Below are positions 7,853 through 17,159 of a DNA stretch of 64,000 bases, one piece after another (within the stretch, counting starts at the first letter, position 1; each line of letters begins with the position of its first letter). The position numbers and the translations under genes were made by a program. The notes under the pieces were generated by a model. It worked only from the letters and a program-made list of their open reading frames with translations. It was not told the origin of the DNA and made no database searches. The stretch comes from Sphaerochaeta globosa str. Buddy (lineage in GTDB: Bacteria; Spirochaetota; Spirochaetia; Sphaerochaetales; Sphaerochaetaceae). The DNA lies in contig NC_015152.1 in NCBI RefSeq assembly GCF_000190435.1, forward strand, positions 998,458 to 1,062,457, given 5' to 3'.

Positions 7853-9421
7853 ATGGTTGTGTTCTCCAATGCAACGGTGGTGGATGGCACCTCTTTTACC
7901 CCCTTCAAGGCTGATGTGCTTGTTGAGCATGGCCTTATAGAAGCAATTCTGCCGCCTTTGAGCGCACAATCTGAGAGTATGCTCGATTGTTCGAATCGCG
8001 TGTTGTGTCCGGGGTTTGTGGACATCCACGGTCATAGCGATCTCGAAGTACTGAGAAACCCCTCCATGAGGCCGAAGATCGGGCAGGGTATTACCACCGA
8101 GGTGGCAGGCAACTGCGGCATCGGGGTGTTTCCCGCCGAAGCGGGCAATCCCTTTCTGGCTGAACTCACCGGTGATGTCCTGGGCCGCTACCCGAAGGTC
8201 GGATGGCCTTCCTTTACGTCCTACCTCGATACGATGAGGCAGACAGGTAGCGGCACGAACATGGCTTTTTTGCAGGCACACAGCACACTGCGAAGTCTTG
8301 CTTTGGGGGGCAATCCAAACCGCCTTGCCACCGATTCAGAAGTCAAGCGCATGTGTCTGTATCTCCAACAGAGTTTACAGGAGGGGTGTATCGGCCTTTC
8401 CAGCGGCCTCTACTATGCTCCATGCCTGTTCGCCGACCGCAAGGAGTTGCTTGCGTTGCTTTCTGTTGTGAAGTCTTTCGACCGGCTCTTTTGCGTGCAT
8501 ATGCGTTGCGAAGGTTCCGACATCCTTTCCAGCATTGAAGAGGTCCTGGACCTTGCCCGCGAAAGTGGGGTGAAGCTTCAGATCAGCCATTTGAAGGTGA
8601 TAGGAAGGAAAAACCAGTATCTGGTTCCTTCCATGCTTGCTCTCATCGAACAAGCCCGCCAACAGGGTGTGGATGTCCAATTCGACCAATATCCCTATGA
8701 GTACGGATCGACCAGCCTCTTCAGCCTGCTTCCTCCTCCCTACCTGAGGCTGAACAGGGGTGAGCTTAAGAAGGTACTTGCTTGCAAGCAGGAGCGATCC
8801 TCCATCAAGACAATGATGGAGCTCGGACAGGGGTGGGACAGTATTGCCTCACTGTGCGGGTGGGATGCCATCAAGGTATTGGTGCTGCAAAGCAATCCCC
8901 GCTACGAGGGAAAAAGCATAGCTGAAATTGCCTGCGAGCGTGAGCAGGATCCCTATGAGGCTTTCTTTGACCTGCTTGCCGAGGAAGAGGGATCGGCCTT
9001 GATGACCGACGTGACCCAAAGTCAGGATTCTATCAAACGAATTCTCTCCCATCCTTTGATGTGTTTTGGAACCGATGCACTCTATGCCGGCAAGAAAGCC
9101 CATCCGAGAAGCTACCAGGCCGCCTTGCATCTGCTTGACCGGTATTGGAAACAGGAGCCGGTTCTCAGTCTTGAGCAACTTATCGCAAAAATGACCAGTT
9201 GTGGTGCAAAGCGCTTGGGCCTGTCCGACCGAGGCATGATAGCCAAGGGCTATAGGGCCGATTTGGTCCTGTTCGACCCGATCGGGCTTTGCGACCGTTC
9301 AAACGAGGCTCATCCAGAGACTCCAGCCTGTGGGCTGGACCTGGTTATGGTCAATGGGGTTATTGCTTTACAGAACGGCAGGTATACCGACAGCACCAGT
9401 GGACAGATATTGCTCGCCTAA
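7853..9421 (+). CDS. N-acyl-D-amino-acid deacylase (D-aminoacylase)
   Basis: A 522-residue amidohydrolase-superfamily enzyme. The start at 7853 is chosen because AGGGAG lies eight bases before it and it follows the previous stop; an upstream ATG at 7820 lies inside the previous gene. The metal-binding HGH (residues 59-61) in [12 protein letters not shown], the [10 protein letters not shown] strand with a further histidine and the late [19 protein letters not shown] segment are diagnostic for the D-aminoacylase/dihydroorotase-like branch. It would remove N-acyl groups from D-amino acids, such as those from peptidoglycan or diet, in the cytoplasm. Its partner genes are an HTH regulator upstream and, facing it, an amino acid ABC importer whose ATPase gene overlaps its stop by four bases. 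Confidence 0.88.
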   Translation: MVVFSNATVVDGTSFTPFKADVLVEHGLIEAILPPLSAQSESMLDCSNRVLCPGFVDIHGHSDLEVLRNPSMRPKIGQGITTEVAGNCGIGVFPAEAGNPFLAELTGDVLGRYPKVGWPSFTSYLDTMRQTGSGTNMAFLQAHSTLRSLALGGNPNRLATDSEVKRMCLYLQQSLQEGCIGLSSGLYYAPCLFADRKELLALLSVVKSFDRLFCVHMRCEGSDILSSIEEVLDLARESGVKLQISHLKVIGRKNQYLVPSMLALIEQARQQGVDVQFDQYPYEYGSTSLFSLLPPPYLRLNRGELKKVLACKQERSSIKTMMELGQGWDSIASLCGWDAIKVLVLQSNPRYEGKSIAEIACEREQDPYEAFFDLLAEEEGSALMTDVTQSQDSIKRILSHPLMCFGTDALYAGKKAHPRSYQAALHLLDRYWKQEPVLSLEQLIAKMTSCGAKRLGLSDRGMIAKGYRADLVLFDPIGLCDRSNEAHPETPACGLDLVMVNGVIALQNGRYTDSTSGQILLA

Positions 9422-10182
9422 TTCTGCTCGTAACGGTTGAGGAAGCGTTTGGTTCTGGGATTGGTCGGGTCGTTGAATAGCTGTTGGGGAGTCCCTTCCT
9501 CTACAATCAACCCATCATCCATAAAGATGACACGGTCTGATATGTCCCTGGCAAACGACATCTCATGGGTGACAACAATCATAGTCATCTTTTCCTTGGC
9601 AAGATCCTTGATGACCTTCAGGATTTCTCCCGTCAGTTCCGGGTCCAGGGCACTGGTCGGCTCGTCGAAGCAAAGCACATCAGGATTGAGTGCGAGGGCA
9701 CGGGCGATGCTGACACGTTGCTGTTGGCCACCCGAGAGCTGGCAGGGGTAGGCTTTTTCCTTCTCTTCCAGCCCCATTTTTGCCAAAAGGCTTCTTCCGA
9801 CCTGATTCGCTTCTTCTTTACTGCGTCCCAGGACATGCATCTGTGCTTCCGTGATATTTCTCAGCACACTCATGTGAGGGAAGAGGTTGAAACTCTGAAA
9901 GACCAGGCCGAGGTTCAGGCGCACCTCTTTGAGGGTCTCCTTGTTGGCATAGGAGACCTTGCCCTCTTCTGTCGTCCTCACCATTGTCTTGGAACAGACT
10001 TCGATGGTACCCCCGTCGATGGGTTCAAGCTGGGTGAGACAGCGCAGCAAGGTACTCTTTCCGCTCCCCGAGGGACCGATGATGGAGAGGACTTCCCCCT
10101 TGTTGAGGGTGAAGGAGATGCCCTTGAGCACTCCCAGTCCATCGAACTCTTTTTTCAGGTTTGCAACTGATATGATTTCCAT
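9418..10182 (-). CDS. glnQ: Polar amino acid ABC transporter ATP-binding protein
   Basis: A 254-residue ABC ATPase of the polar amino acid (GlnQ/HisP) type. Walker [10 protein letters not shown] is at residues 36-44, the signature LSGGQQQR and Walker [15 protein letters not shown] follow in the usual spacing, and the MIVVTHEM switch histidine is present. It works on the inner face of the cytoplasmic membrane with the permease encoded just upstream. AGGAG precedes the ATG, and the start lies nine bases from the permease stop. The symbol reflects family; the particular amino acid is not determinable. The last four bases overlap the convergent deacylase gene. Confidence 0.93.
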   Translation of the reverse strand: MEIISVANLKKEFDGLGVLKGISFTLNKGEVLSIIGPSGSGKSTLLRCLTQLEPIDGGTIEVCSKTMVRTTEEGKVSYANKETLKEVRLNLGLVFQSFNLFPHMSVLRNITEAQMHVLGRSKEEANQVGRSLLAKMGLEEKEKAYPCQLSGGQQQRVSIARALALNPDVLCFDEPTSALDPELTGEILKVIKDLAKEKMTMIVVTHEMSFARDISDRVIFMDDGLIVEEGTPQQLFNDPTNPRTKRFLNRYEQN

Positions 10183-10191
10183 CCAGGTCTC

Positions 10192-10827
10192 CTAGTGGTA
10201 GTAGTTGAGCTTCTTCTCAAGCAGGTCGAAGGAGCGGGATACGAGTGCGTTCATGAGGAAGTAAAAGACGCCCGCAATGAAAATGGGCATGGTGGAGAAC
10301 TGTCTTGCTGATGCATTCTGTGCAACCCTGAACAACTCGGCAACGCCGATGGTCTGTGCAAGGGCTGTGTCCTTGACCAGGGTGATGACTTCGTTTCCCA
10401 TCGCAGGGATGATTCTCTTGACGACCTGAGGGGCAACAACATGGGTGAAGGTATGGGTTTTGGAGAATCCAAGGACCAAGGATGCCTCATATTGGCCGAT
10501 GGGGATGGATTGGATTCCTCCTCGGTAAATCTCGGCAAAATAGGCGGCATAGTTGATGACAAAGCCTACAATTACAGCAGTGAAGCGGTCATAGGAAGCT
10601 CCGAAAATATAGTATGGGGCGAAGTAGACAAACAGCAACTGCAGAATGAGAGGCGTTCCGCGCATGATCATGATGTAGATATTGACCATGTTGGAAATGA
10701 TTGGATTCTTGGACATCCTCCCTTTGGCTACCAACAAGCCCAATGGAAGGGAAAAGAGCAAGGTGAGGGCAAATATTTTCAGGCTCGTGACGGTTCCCGC
10801 CAGCATCTGCAGCAAGAGGTTTCCCAT
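10192..10827 (-). CDS. Polar amino acid ABC transporter permease
   Basis: A 211-residue membrane permease of the HisM/GlnP family, with the conserved N-terminal LLFSLPLGLLVAKGR and the family block IMRGTPLILQLLFVYF (about residues 53-68), and the cytoplasmic coupling sequence EASLVLGFSKTHTFTHVVAPQ (about 114-134). Four to five transmembrane helices are apparent. AGGAG is seven bases before the ATG. The gene follows the binding-protein gene with an 80-base gap that contains a rho-independent terminator, so less permease than binding protein is probably made. A homodimer with GlnQ is likely as only one permease gene exists here. Confidence 0.93.
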   Translation of the reverse strand: MGNLLLQMLAGTVTSLKIFALTLLFSLPLGLLVAKGRMSKNPIISNMVNIYIMIMRGTPLILQLLFVYFAPYYIFGASYDRFTAVIVGFVINYAAYFAEIYRGGIQSIPIGQYEASLVLGFSKTHTFTHVVAPQVVKRIIPAMGNEVITLVKDTALAQTIGVAELFRVAQNASARQFSTMPIFIAGVFYFLMNALVSRSFDLLEKKLNYYH

Positions 10828-10857
10828 GCAAGTCTCCTACAAAACGGATAGATTCCT

Positions 10858-10891
10858 AGAAAAAAAAGAAACGGGGAGCAATGCTCCCCGT
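10858..10891 (-). terminator. Intra-operon rho-independent terminator after the binding-protein gene
   Basis: ACGGGGAG (10871-10878) pairs with CTCCCCGT (10884-10891) around a five-base loop; on the minus strand the hairpin is followed by a run of T broken by one C (10861-10870). It sits between the binding-protein stop (10908) and the permease start (10827). This layout lets most transcripts stop after the binding protein and only a fraction continue into the membrane components, a known way to set ABC component ratios. Confidence 0.88.
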
Positions 10892-10907
10892 CATCATACC
10901 GTTTTCC

Positions 10908-11723
10908 TTATTTTCCGACAACGGTGATGTCTGAACCAAACCAGGTGGTGGAAATCTTGGCTAGGGTGCCATCGGCCTTCATAGCCAACAGCTGGCTCCA
11001 GACTGCGTCTGCGAGCTTCTGATCACCCTTTCTGAATCCGATACCGTAGTCTTCGGGGGCGAGTTCCTCGGTAAGGATTCTGAAAGCCTTGCCGCTGCGC
11101 TTGATGTTGTCGTTGGCAACTGTTACGTCGACAACCAAGGCATCGATACCGCCGATCTCAAGATCCATGAGGCCGGTCAGGTTCTCCTTGAACTCAATGA
11201 AAGTCTTGATGGACTTCTTGAAATCAGGAGAAGCGTCGATGGCACTGGAGGCCGAAGATCCTGCCTGGTAGCCGACGCTCTTGCCACTGAGGGAGGCGAG
11301 GGTGGTATACGGACTGTCATCGCGTACTACGACAACTTGTGCATTGTGAATGTAAGGAGCGGTGAACGTCATGGCCTGCTTGCGCTCTTCGGTGATGGTG
11401 AATCCGTTCCAAATGCAATCGATATTGCCGGTATTCAGCTCCTGCTCCTTGGCGTTCCAGTCGATCGGCTGTAATTTCAAGGTGACGCCCATGCGCTTGG
11501 TGACTTCTTTGGCGAGGTCTACGTCAAAGCCAACGATCTCTCCCTTCTCATTGCGGAAGCCCATCGGAGGGAAGTTGTCGTCTAATCCCATGACAAACTG
11601 GCCTTTGCTCATTACCTTATCCAAGGAGCTGTCTCCACCGATGGCTTGTTCCTTGGTGCCGGCGGCAAACAGACTTGCACTTACTAACAATAGGGTCAAC
11701 AGTACAACAGTGCATCGTTTCAT
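10908..11723 (-). CDS. Polar amino acid ABC transporter substrate-binding protein
   Basis: A 271-residue periplasmic binding protein of the family-3 (SBP_bac_3) class. A signal peptide of about 20 residues ends in LFAAGTKE, a spacing typical of spirochaetal binding proteins. The mature part opens with a VMGLDDNFPPMGF motif (glycine-aspartate then the aromatic ligand-binding loop), contains GFDVDLAKEVTKRMG and the DCIWNGFTITEERKQAM block, and near the C terminus the GIGFRKGD motif. It is first in a three-gene operon (binding protein, permease, ATPase) read on the minus strand. The amino acid bound cannot be named from sequence alone. Confidence 0.93.
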   Translation of the reverse strand: MKRCTVVLLTLLLVSASLFAAGTKEQAIGGDSSLDKVMSKGQFVMGLDDNFPPMGFRNEKGEIVGFDVDLAKEVTKRMGVTLKLQPIDWNAKEQELNTGNIDCIWNGFTITEERKQAMTFTAPYIHNAQVVVVRDDSPYTTLASLSGKSVGYQAGSSASSAIDASPDFKKSIKTFIEFKENLTGLMDLEIGGIDALVVDVTVANDNIKRSGKAFRILTEELAPEDYGIGFRKGDQKLADAVWSQLLAMKADGTLAKISTTWFGSDITVVGK

Positions 11724-11832
11724 TGTTCTTTCTCCTCAATTACAAACTAATTATACGCTCTTTTTGGAGAGTGTACCCGTAATGGAGGGAAAATTCCAGA
11801 CTTTCTGTATAAATATTCAGTTAATGTATATA

Positions 11833-12003
11833 TTAGTGACAGGAATCTGCAAATTTGCACCCTTTGCATGCACTGTTCTTTTTTGTGCCGCATGAAGCGC
11901 AACTCTCTTCCTTGCTCTGCTTGTGCAACGTTTTTAGTGCAAATATCACCAGTAAGACGATTACAAGGCCGACAAGAATATTGGAAATGATTGCTACAAG
12001 CAT
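11833..12003 (-). CDS. FeoB-associated Cys-rich membrane protein
   Basis: A 56-residue protein: a single N-terminal membrane helix (LVAIISNILVGLVIVLLVIF) followed by a cytoplasmic tail with six cysteines in CASCGTKKNSACKGC...DSC arrangement. I place the start at 12003, where TGAGGT precedes the ATG; the longer open frame to 12141 runs inside feoB. The stop of feoB lies seven bases upstream, so it is the third gene of feoA-feoB-small protein. Such short Cys-rich proteins accompany FeoB in many anaerobes and may assist iron transfer or complex assembly, a role like that of FeoC, but this is inference from context. Confidence 0.82.
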   Translation of the reverse strand: MLVAIISNILVGLVIVLLVIFALKTLHKQSKEESCASCGTKKNSACKGCKFADSCH

Positions 12004-12010
12004 ACAGACC

Positions 12011-13972
12011 TCACAGGAGTAGCAGGGTTGCATAGCGTACCAGCAACGCTGCCAAATAGGCGAATCCCGTCTGCCAAAGTACGGCAAACAGGAGTTTACG
12101 TTTGCTGCCAAGCTCCTTGAACATTGCGCTGATAGCGGCAATACAGGGAGAGGAGAGCAGGATGAACGTCATATAGGAGAGGGCGGTGTCGGCTGTGAAA
12201 AATGCACCCAGGGATGCCGTTCCGATGGTTACACTCAAGGTGCTGACAATTGATTCCTTTGCTGCAATGCCTGTAAGCAGTGCGACGCTTGCCTGCCAGA
12301 ACCCAAAACCCAGGGGAATGAACAGCGGTGAAATGATTCTTCCGAGCATGGCAAGCATGCTCAGTTCTGCATCCACGGCTTGCAAGCTGAAGGAATAGGA
12401 AGAGAGCAGGTAGATGATGATCGAGGAGAGCAGGATGATCGTCCCGGCTTTCTGGATGAATCCCAACGTACGCTCCTTTGTTTGCAGCCAAATGTTCTTT
12501 GCAGCGGGAATCTGATACCGGGGAAGTTCCAAAATGAATGCATTGGTTTCCTTATGCTTGTCCAAGGCGCGGGCAAGCAGGCCGGTTACCACGACCGCAA
12601 TAATTCCCAGGAGATACATAAGAGGGGCGATGAACCACTTGCCGGGGAAAAAGTAGGTAAGCATCAGGGCGAAGACCGGCATTTTTGCCCCGCAGGGTAT
12701 GAAAGGAGTCACGATGACGGTTAATTCCCGCTGTTTCTGGTGTTCGATGGTTCTGCTGCTCATAATGGCGGGAACGGAGCAGCCGGTACCGATCACCAAG
12801 GGGATGATGGATTTGCCGGAAAGACCCATGCTGCGCATCAGCCTGTCCATGATGAAGGCGATTCGGGCCATGTAGCCGCAGTCTTCCAGTACGGAGAGCA
12901 GGAGGAATAGCACAAAGAGTTGGGGAACAAAGGTCAGTACCGCCCCGACTCCTGCAATGATGCCGTCCACCAGAATGCCGGAAAGCAATGGATGCACCCC
13001 TACAGCATCGGCAAACGTCTGGATATGCAGGGAGGCAAAGGCAAAGAGGTTTTCCAACCAACCGGTTGTATATCCTCCCACTAAGCCGATGGAGAGGTAG
13101 AATACCCCAGCCATAATGGCTATGAACAGCGGGATGGCTCCGAACTTGCTGGTGGCGATGCTGTCAAAATTAAACTGTTTGGCCTGTATGGTCTTAATCT
13201 GGCAGTCTTTTGCAATATGCTCTGCTACCTTATATCGTTGGTCGATGATAATTGCCTGCACATCGTCGTCATAGTGCTCGACCAATTCCTTTCGGGCTTG
13301 TGCAATATACGTTTGGAAGGCTTGGGGTGGCTGGGGCATGGAAGAGATGAAAAGATCGTCGGCTTCCAGCAACTTGATGGCAGCCCAACGCATCTGCCTT
13401 CCCTTGGGAATCGTGTGCAGATAATCGTCTTCGATGATGGTGGTGATGTACCGTTCGACAAAATTGGAGAACAGCGGCTGCATGGGCAGTCGCTTCTGAT
13501 TCAGGCTGTGTTCGATTTCCTGGAGCAAGGCGATGATGCCGGTTCCCTTGCTCGCCGATATTTGTACGACGGGGCAGCCGGTCATTTGTGAGAGACGCTT
13601 TACATCGATGCGTATTCCCGCTTTTTCCAGCAGGTCTTCCATGTTCAATACAAGCAGAAGAGGTCTGCCCAACTCGGCCAGCTGATTGGTCAGATAGAGG
13701 CTTCGTTCAAGATTGGTTGCATCGATTACATCGATGATGAGGTCAGGTTGTTCATCCAGAATGTAACGCCGGGACAGTTTTTCCTCAGGCGAGTAAGGGG
13801 AAAGGGAATAGATACCCGGAAGGTCGAGAATCTTGTGGCCGTTGACCACTCCTTCCTTCTTTTCAACAGTGACTCCCGGCCAGTTGCCTACATAGGCAGT
13901 AGTTCCTGTCAGGGTATTGAAAAGCGTAGTTTTCCCGCAATTGGGATTTCCGATCAACGCAATTGTTTGCAT
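12011..13972 (-). CDS. feoB: Ferrous iron transport protein B
   Basis: A 653-residue Fe(II) transporter of the cytoplasmic membrane. The N-terminal G domain has G1 GNPNCGKT (residues 8-15), the G3 DLPG (50-53) and the G4 NMED (110-113); after the helical spacer (to about residue 270) comes the membrane region with the two Gate motifs, the first around GTGCSVPAIMSSRTI and a repeat of the pattern near the C terminus. Length is slightly under the usual 700-770 residues. It begins three bases after the feoA stop. Regulation is likely through the divergent DtxR-like repressor. No cysteine-rich C-terminal extension is present; that function is in the separate small gene downstream. Confidence 0.96.
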   Translation of the reverse strand: MQTIALIGNPNCGKTTLFNTLTGTTAYVGNWPGVTVEKKEGVVNGHKILDLPGIYSLSPYSPEEKLSRRYILDEQPDLIIDVIDATNLERSLYLTNQLAELGRPLLLVLNMEDLLEKAGIRIDVKRLSQMTGCPVVQISASKGTGIIALLQEIEHSLNQKRLPMQPLFSNFVERYITTIIEDDYLHTIPKGRQMRWAAIKLLEADDLFISSMPQPPQAFQTYIAQARKELVEHYDDDVQAIIIDQRYKVAEHIAKDCQIKTIQAKQFNFDSIATSKFGAIPLFIAIMAGVFYLSIGLVGGYTTGWLENLFAFASLHIQTFADAVGVHPLLSGILVDGIIAGVGAVLTFVPQLFVLFLLLSVLEDCGYMARIAFIMDRLMRSMGLSGKSIIPLVIGTGCSVPAIMSSRTIEHQKQRELTVIVTPFIPCGAKMPVFALMLTYFFPGKWFIAPLMYLLGIIAVVVTGLLARALDKHKETNAFILELPRYQIPAAKNIWLQTKERTLGFIQKAGTIILLSSIIIYLLSSYSFSLQAVDAELSMLAMLGRIISPLFIPLGFGFWQASVALLTGIAAKESIVSTLSVTIGTASLGAFFTADTALSYMTFILLSSPCIAAISAMFKELGSKRKLLFAVLWQTGFAYLAALLVRYATLLLL

Positions 13973-13975
13973 ATG

Positions 13976-14203
13976 CTATCTTAATTCAATGGCACGGGCT
14001 TCAGCTTTTCTGAGGCACAGATGATATCCACGCAACGAGACTTCCATCGGATCGCCCATCGGCGCTAGTTTAACAATTTCTACGCCAACCCCTTTGGTAA
14101 AGCCCATATCCATAAGTCTTCGCTTAAGCTGTGTCGGAGCATGGATTGCCTTCACAGCTCCCTTTTGACCTACGGTAAGTTCATCCATTGTTGTCTGCAT
14201 CAT
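13976..14203 (-). CDS. feoA: Ferrous iron transport protein A
   Basis: A 75-residue SH3-like cytoplasmic protein, the usual size for FeoA. The GxxxxVxxI-type start, LKRRLMDMGFTKGVGVEIVKLAPMGDP core and the final LSLRKAEAxxI-like strand (here LCLRKAEARAIEL) are characteristic. FeoA is needed for FeoB activity and probably binds its G domain. It is first in the feo operon, with a candidate promoter TTGACA-N17-TAACTT about 20-45 bases upstream, in the region shared with the divergent metal regulator. Confidence 0.93.
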   Translation of the reverse strand: MMQTTMDELTVGQKGAVKAIHAPTQLKRRLMDMGFTKGVGVEIVKLAPMGDPMEVSLRGYHLCLRKAEARAIELR

Positions 14204-14220
14204 AGTTTACCCTCAACCAT

Positions 14221-14249
14221 AAGTTAGCTGTTACAAACATTTGTGTCAA
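14221..14249 (-). promoter_or_regulatory. Candidate feoAB promoter
   Basis: On the minus strand TTGACA (14249-14244) is separated by 17 bases from TAACTT (14226-14221), just upstream of feoA (14203). The interval also contains an interrupted palindromic string around ACAAACATTTGT, which could serve as a metal-regulator operator, although it does not match a classic DtxR or MntR box. The assignment is by consensus only. Confidence 0.5.
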
Positions 14250-14302
14250 GGTTTTTTCTCTCTTCCGATGACAAATCGCTTGAGGCATGATACCATCACT
14301 GC

Positions 14303-14680
14303 ATGCAGAAGTCAGGGGAAGATTACCTTGAGGCCGTTTTGGCTCTCAGTCGGGAACATGAAAAGGTGCGGACAACCGATGTTGCCTTGCGCCTTGGTGT
14401 CTCCAAACCGAGTGTGAACCGGGCTATGAAGGTGCTCGCTTCTGAAGGGTATGTGACGCAGGAAACCTATGGAGATATCCATCTTACAGAGAAGGGTAGG
14501 CTCAAAGCTTCCCAGGTGTATTTTCGCCATACGACCCTTACCAGCTTTCTCAAGGATGTGCTGGGAGTGGATGCCGTCATTGCCGAGCAGGATGCCTGCC
14601 TTATCGAGCACGACATTTCCAGTGAAACCATGGAGAAACTTGCTTCGTTTTTACGCTCCTATCAAGGGCTGTCGTCGTAG
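14303..14680 (+). CDS. DtxR/MntR-family metal-dependent transcriptional regulator
   Basis: A 125-residue regulator. The N-terminal winged helix-turn-helix (SGEDYLEAVLALSRE, then TTDVALRLGVSKPSVNRAMKVL) and the dimerisation part with HTTLTSFLKDVLGVD and a final CLIEHDISSETMEKL are of the short DtxR type lacking an SH3 domain. The metal ligands expected in the second half (Glu, Cys, His of ECxxEH-like DACLIEHD) are present. Iron or manganese binding would turn on repression. It is divergent from feoA with 99 bases between, making the feo operon its obvious target. Which metal it senses is not decidable here. Confidence 0.9.
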   Translation: MQKSGEDYLEAVLALSREHEKVRTTDVALRLGVSKPSVNRAMKVLASEGYVTQETYGDIHLTEKGRLKASQVYFRHTTLTSFLKDVLGVDAVIAEQDACLIEHDISSETMEKLASFLRSYQGLSS

Positions 14681-14827
14681 TTCTTGTATACAGGTACTCC
14701 GATTCTGCTTTCTTCTCACCATTCTTGTTTGTCTACTCAAAATCGCATGCATAACCACAAAACCTTTTTCTTGTGGATTTCCAAAAGGCTTCTAGACTGA
14801 AAGTAGATAGACTTTAGGAGGTCTCAC

Positions 14828-16138
14828 ATGAAAAAGACATTCATCGCTGTGTTGCTCCTCGCTCTTTTGCTGCCTATTTCTCTGTTTGCCCAAGGCGCAA
14901 AAGAAGCTGTTGTTGATGAGAGCAAGCCCGTAACCATCCAGTACTGGACCCATGAGGATCCGGCCCGAACCCAGCTCGAGACTGAGCTTATCGCCAAGTT
15001 CATGGCAGATAACCCGAACATCACCGTTGTGCGCTCCACCCAGGCCTCAGTCAAGCAGATTGAGCTGGTACAGACCGCTTTCGCTGCCAATCAGGGTCCT
15101 GACATGTTCAACCTGCCGATCGAAAACCAGTATGCCTACATTACCAATGGTCGTGTAGCTCCTGTCGATTATCAGGCTGCAGGCTATGCCAACAAACAAG
15201 ATCTGTTGGACAAGTACATGGATGGCGTATTGGATACCGTAACCATCGATGGTGAGGTATACGGCCTTCCCTTGGAACTGACCAACTGGTCCATTTACCT
15301 GAACAAGAAAGTGTTCCGCTCCGCCGGCCTCGATCCTGAAAAGGATTATCCCAAGACTTGGGAAGAGATGGCTGACATCTCCGAGAAGCTGGTCATCCGT
15401 GATGGCGACATCCTCATCCGCCGCGGTTATGACTTCCGCTATCCGTATTATTTGACGTTCTTCGTTCCCATGGTGGAACAGCTTGGTGGTGACTTGCTCA
15501 GCGCCGATGGCAAGAAAGCCATCATTGGTGATGAAGCTTGGTTGAAGGCTCTTACGTATATGCAGCAGTGGGGACCGTCAGGTCGCAACCTCGGCTCACC
15601 GACCTACAAGAATGCCCGCAACCTGTTCAACCAGGACAACAACGACATCGCAATGGCCCATACCGGTTTGTATCAGCAGGGCAGAATCGAGAAGGACAAT
15701 CCGAACTTCTTCAATAGCGGCGAATGGATGGTAATTCCGTATCCTACCTTCAAGGATGCCGTTCGTGATGTTGCAGCATGCTATTATGGTCACTTCTTCA
15801 TGGTGAATGCCGACAGCGATCCTGCTGTACAGAAGGCAGCTTGGAAGCTTTCGGGCTACCTGCTCAGCCATGGCGAGGAGTACCTGACCCGCGGTGGAAA
15901 CATCATTCAGCCGACCAAGGCCCTGTTTGCCTCTGATACGCTGAAGAACATGCCTTACAGCCAGGTCTTCATCGACGATATGGCCCGCTCTCACATGATT
16001 TATTATGGAGAGAACTCGGCTCAGATCCAGACCCAGATCCGTAATGCTGTTGAATCTGTCATGCTCAGCGGAGTAAGTCCTGAAAAGGCTCTTGCAACAC
16101 TCAAAGCATCGGTACAGGAAATTATCGACGAGCAGTAA
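14828..16138 (+). CDS. Sugar ABC transporter substrate-binding protein
   Basis: A 436-residue family-1 extracellular binding protein. The signal peptide ends in LFAQGAKEA; the mature part starts with VTIQYWTHEDPAR, typical of the MalE/UgpB group, and contains the late aromatic-rich hinge segments of that family (for example GEWMVIPYPTF). TAGGAGGT is six bases before the ATG. It is first of a four-gene set (binding protein, two permeases, HAD hydrolase), and a strong hairpin with a T-run follows its stop, so it would be made in excess over the permeases. The convergent YesM/YesN pair is a likely regulator, and the ligand is presumably an oligosaccharide. Confidence 0.92.
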   Translation: MKKTFIAVLLLALLLPISLFAQGAKEAVVDESKPVTIQYWTHEDPARTQLETELIAKFMADNPNITVVRSTQASVKQIELVQTAFAANQGPDMFNLPIENQYAYITNGRVAPVDYQAAGYANKQDLLDKYMDGVLDTVTIDGEVYGLPLELTNWSIYLNKKVFRSAGLDPEKDYPKTWEEMADISEKLVIRDGDILIRRGYDFRYPYYLTFFVPMVEQLGGDLLSADGKKAIIGDEAWLKALTYMQQWGPSGRNLGSPTYKNARNLFNQDNNDIAMAHTGLYQQGRIEKDNPNFFNSGEWMVIPYPTFKDAVRDVAACYYGHFFMVNADSDPAVQKAAWKLSGYLLSHGEEYLTRGGNIIQPTKALFASDTLKNMPYSQVFIDDMARSHMIYYGENSAQIQTQIRNAVESVMLSGVSPEKALATLKASVQEIIDEQ

Positions 16139-16151
16139 GCATTCTCAATTC

Positions 16152-16190
16152 AGCGGTCCTGTGCCTGCAAGACAGGACCGCTTTCTTTTC
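16152..16190 (+). terminator. Intra-operon terminator/attenuator after the sugar-binding protein gene
   Basis: AGCGGTCCTGT (16152-16162) pairs perfectly with ACAGGACCGCT (16172-16182) over a nine-base loop and is followed by TTCTTTTC. It separates the binding-protein gene from its permease genes, the same layout as in the amino acid importer at 10858-10891. Confidence 0.88.
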
Positions 16191-16217
16191 AATTCTTATG
16201 CATCCCAGGAGAATAGT

Positions 16218-17150
16218 ATGGGTACGAAAAAATATCGGGGTATCGAGAGAAAGCAAGCTCGATGGGGATTTGTCTTTGTCATTCCTGCGATGCTCTTTTT
16301 CTCCTTGTTCAGTTTCTATCCGATCATCAATGCCATTTTTACCAGCTTTTTCGACAAGCGTGCGTTGAGCAAGTTACCCCCGAAGTTTCTTGGGCTCGGT
16401 AATTACATCAGACTGTTTGACCCCAGCAGGGCCAGCAGTGATCTCTCCTTTCTCAACAGCTTGAAATCCACGGTGGTCTTTACCCTCGGGACGTTCATCC
16501 CCCTGTTGATTGTCAGCCTCATATTGGCAGTTTTCATCAGCAATCTTTCCAGTGGAAAGACCAAGAAATTCCTCCAGATTTCCTATTACTGTCCGGCTAT
16601 TCTTTCCAGCGTAGTCGCGGCAACCATCTGGATGATTATCTTCGACCCCCGCGGCTTGGGAAACCAGTGGCTCAACGCTCTGATGAACACCCCCGGCGTC
16701 GACCGACGATGGCTTGTGGACCCGGTAATGGAACAGGTCTCCACGATGGTCATCTACTTCTGGAAGTATATCGGCTACTTTGTCATTCTTTTCATTACCG
16801 GTCTCGCCTCCATTCCCCCGACAATCTACGAGGCGTCCACCATCGATGGAGCGACTAAAAGCCAGGTATTCTGGCGTATCACCCTGCCGCTCTTGAAGCC
16901 GACCGTAGTCTTGGTTTCGGTTATGGCGATGCTGCAGTGTCTGAAGACGTTCAGTACCCAGTACATGCTCTATACCAACGGAGCTCCCCGCGCCCCGATC
17001 AACGTAATCACCTTTAATATTTATGTTACCGGTATTCGGGACCAGTACTTGGGTCGGGCCAGCGCAATGAGCGTCGTCCTGTTCATCATGATGTTGCTTT
17101 TGACCTTGCTTCAGTTCAAGACCACCAAGAGCGAGAATGTGGAATACTAG
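16218..17150 (+). CDS. Sugar ABC transporter permease (MalF/UgpA type)
   Basis: A 310-residue permease. The start at 16218 has AGGAG seven bases upstream; the longer frame to 16092 runs through the binding-protein end and the terminator. About six membrane helices are visible, beginning with WGFVFVIPAMLFFSLFSFYPI, and the cytoplasmic EAA coupling loop reads EASTIDGATKSQVFWRITLP (about residues 212-231). It pairs with the next permease to form the sugar channel. The gene that encodes the ATPase is not in this cluster, as is common where one MsiK/UgpC-like ATPase serves several importers. Confidence 0.92.
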   Translation: MGTKKYRGIERKQARWGFVFVIPAMLFFSLFSFYPIINAIFTSFFDKRALSKLPPKFLGLGNYIRLFDPSRASSDLSFLNSLKSTVVFTLGTFIPLLIVSLILAVFISNLSSGKTKKFLQISYYCPAILSSVVAATIWMIIFDPRGLGNQWLNALMNTPGVDRRWLVDPVMEQVSTMVIYFWKYIGYFVILFITGLASIPPTIYEASTIDGATKSQVFWRITLPLLKPTVVLVSVMAMLQCLKTFSTQYMLYTNGAPRAPINVITFNIYVTGIRDQYLGRASAMSVVLFIMMLLLTLLQFKTTKSENVEY

Positions 17151-17159
17151 GAGGACAGG

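Noticed and set aside
16092-16217. N-terminal extension of the sugar permease
   Set aside because: It runs through the end of the binding-protein gene and a terminator; AGGAG supports the start at 16218.
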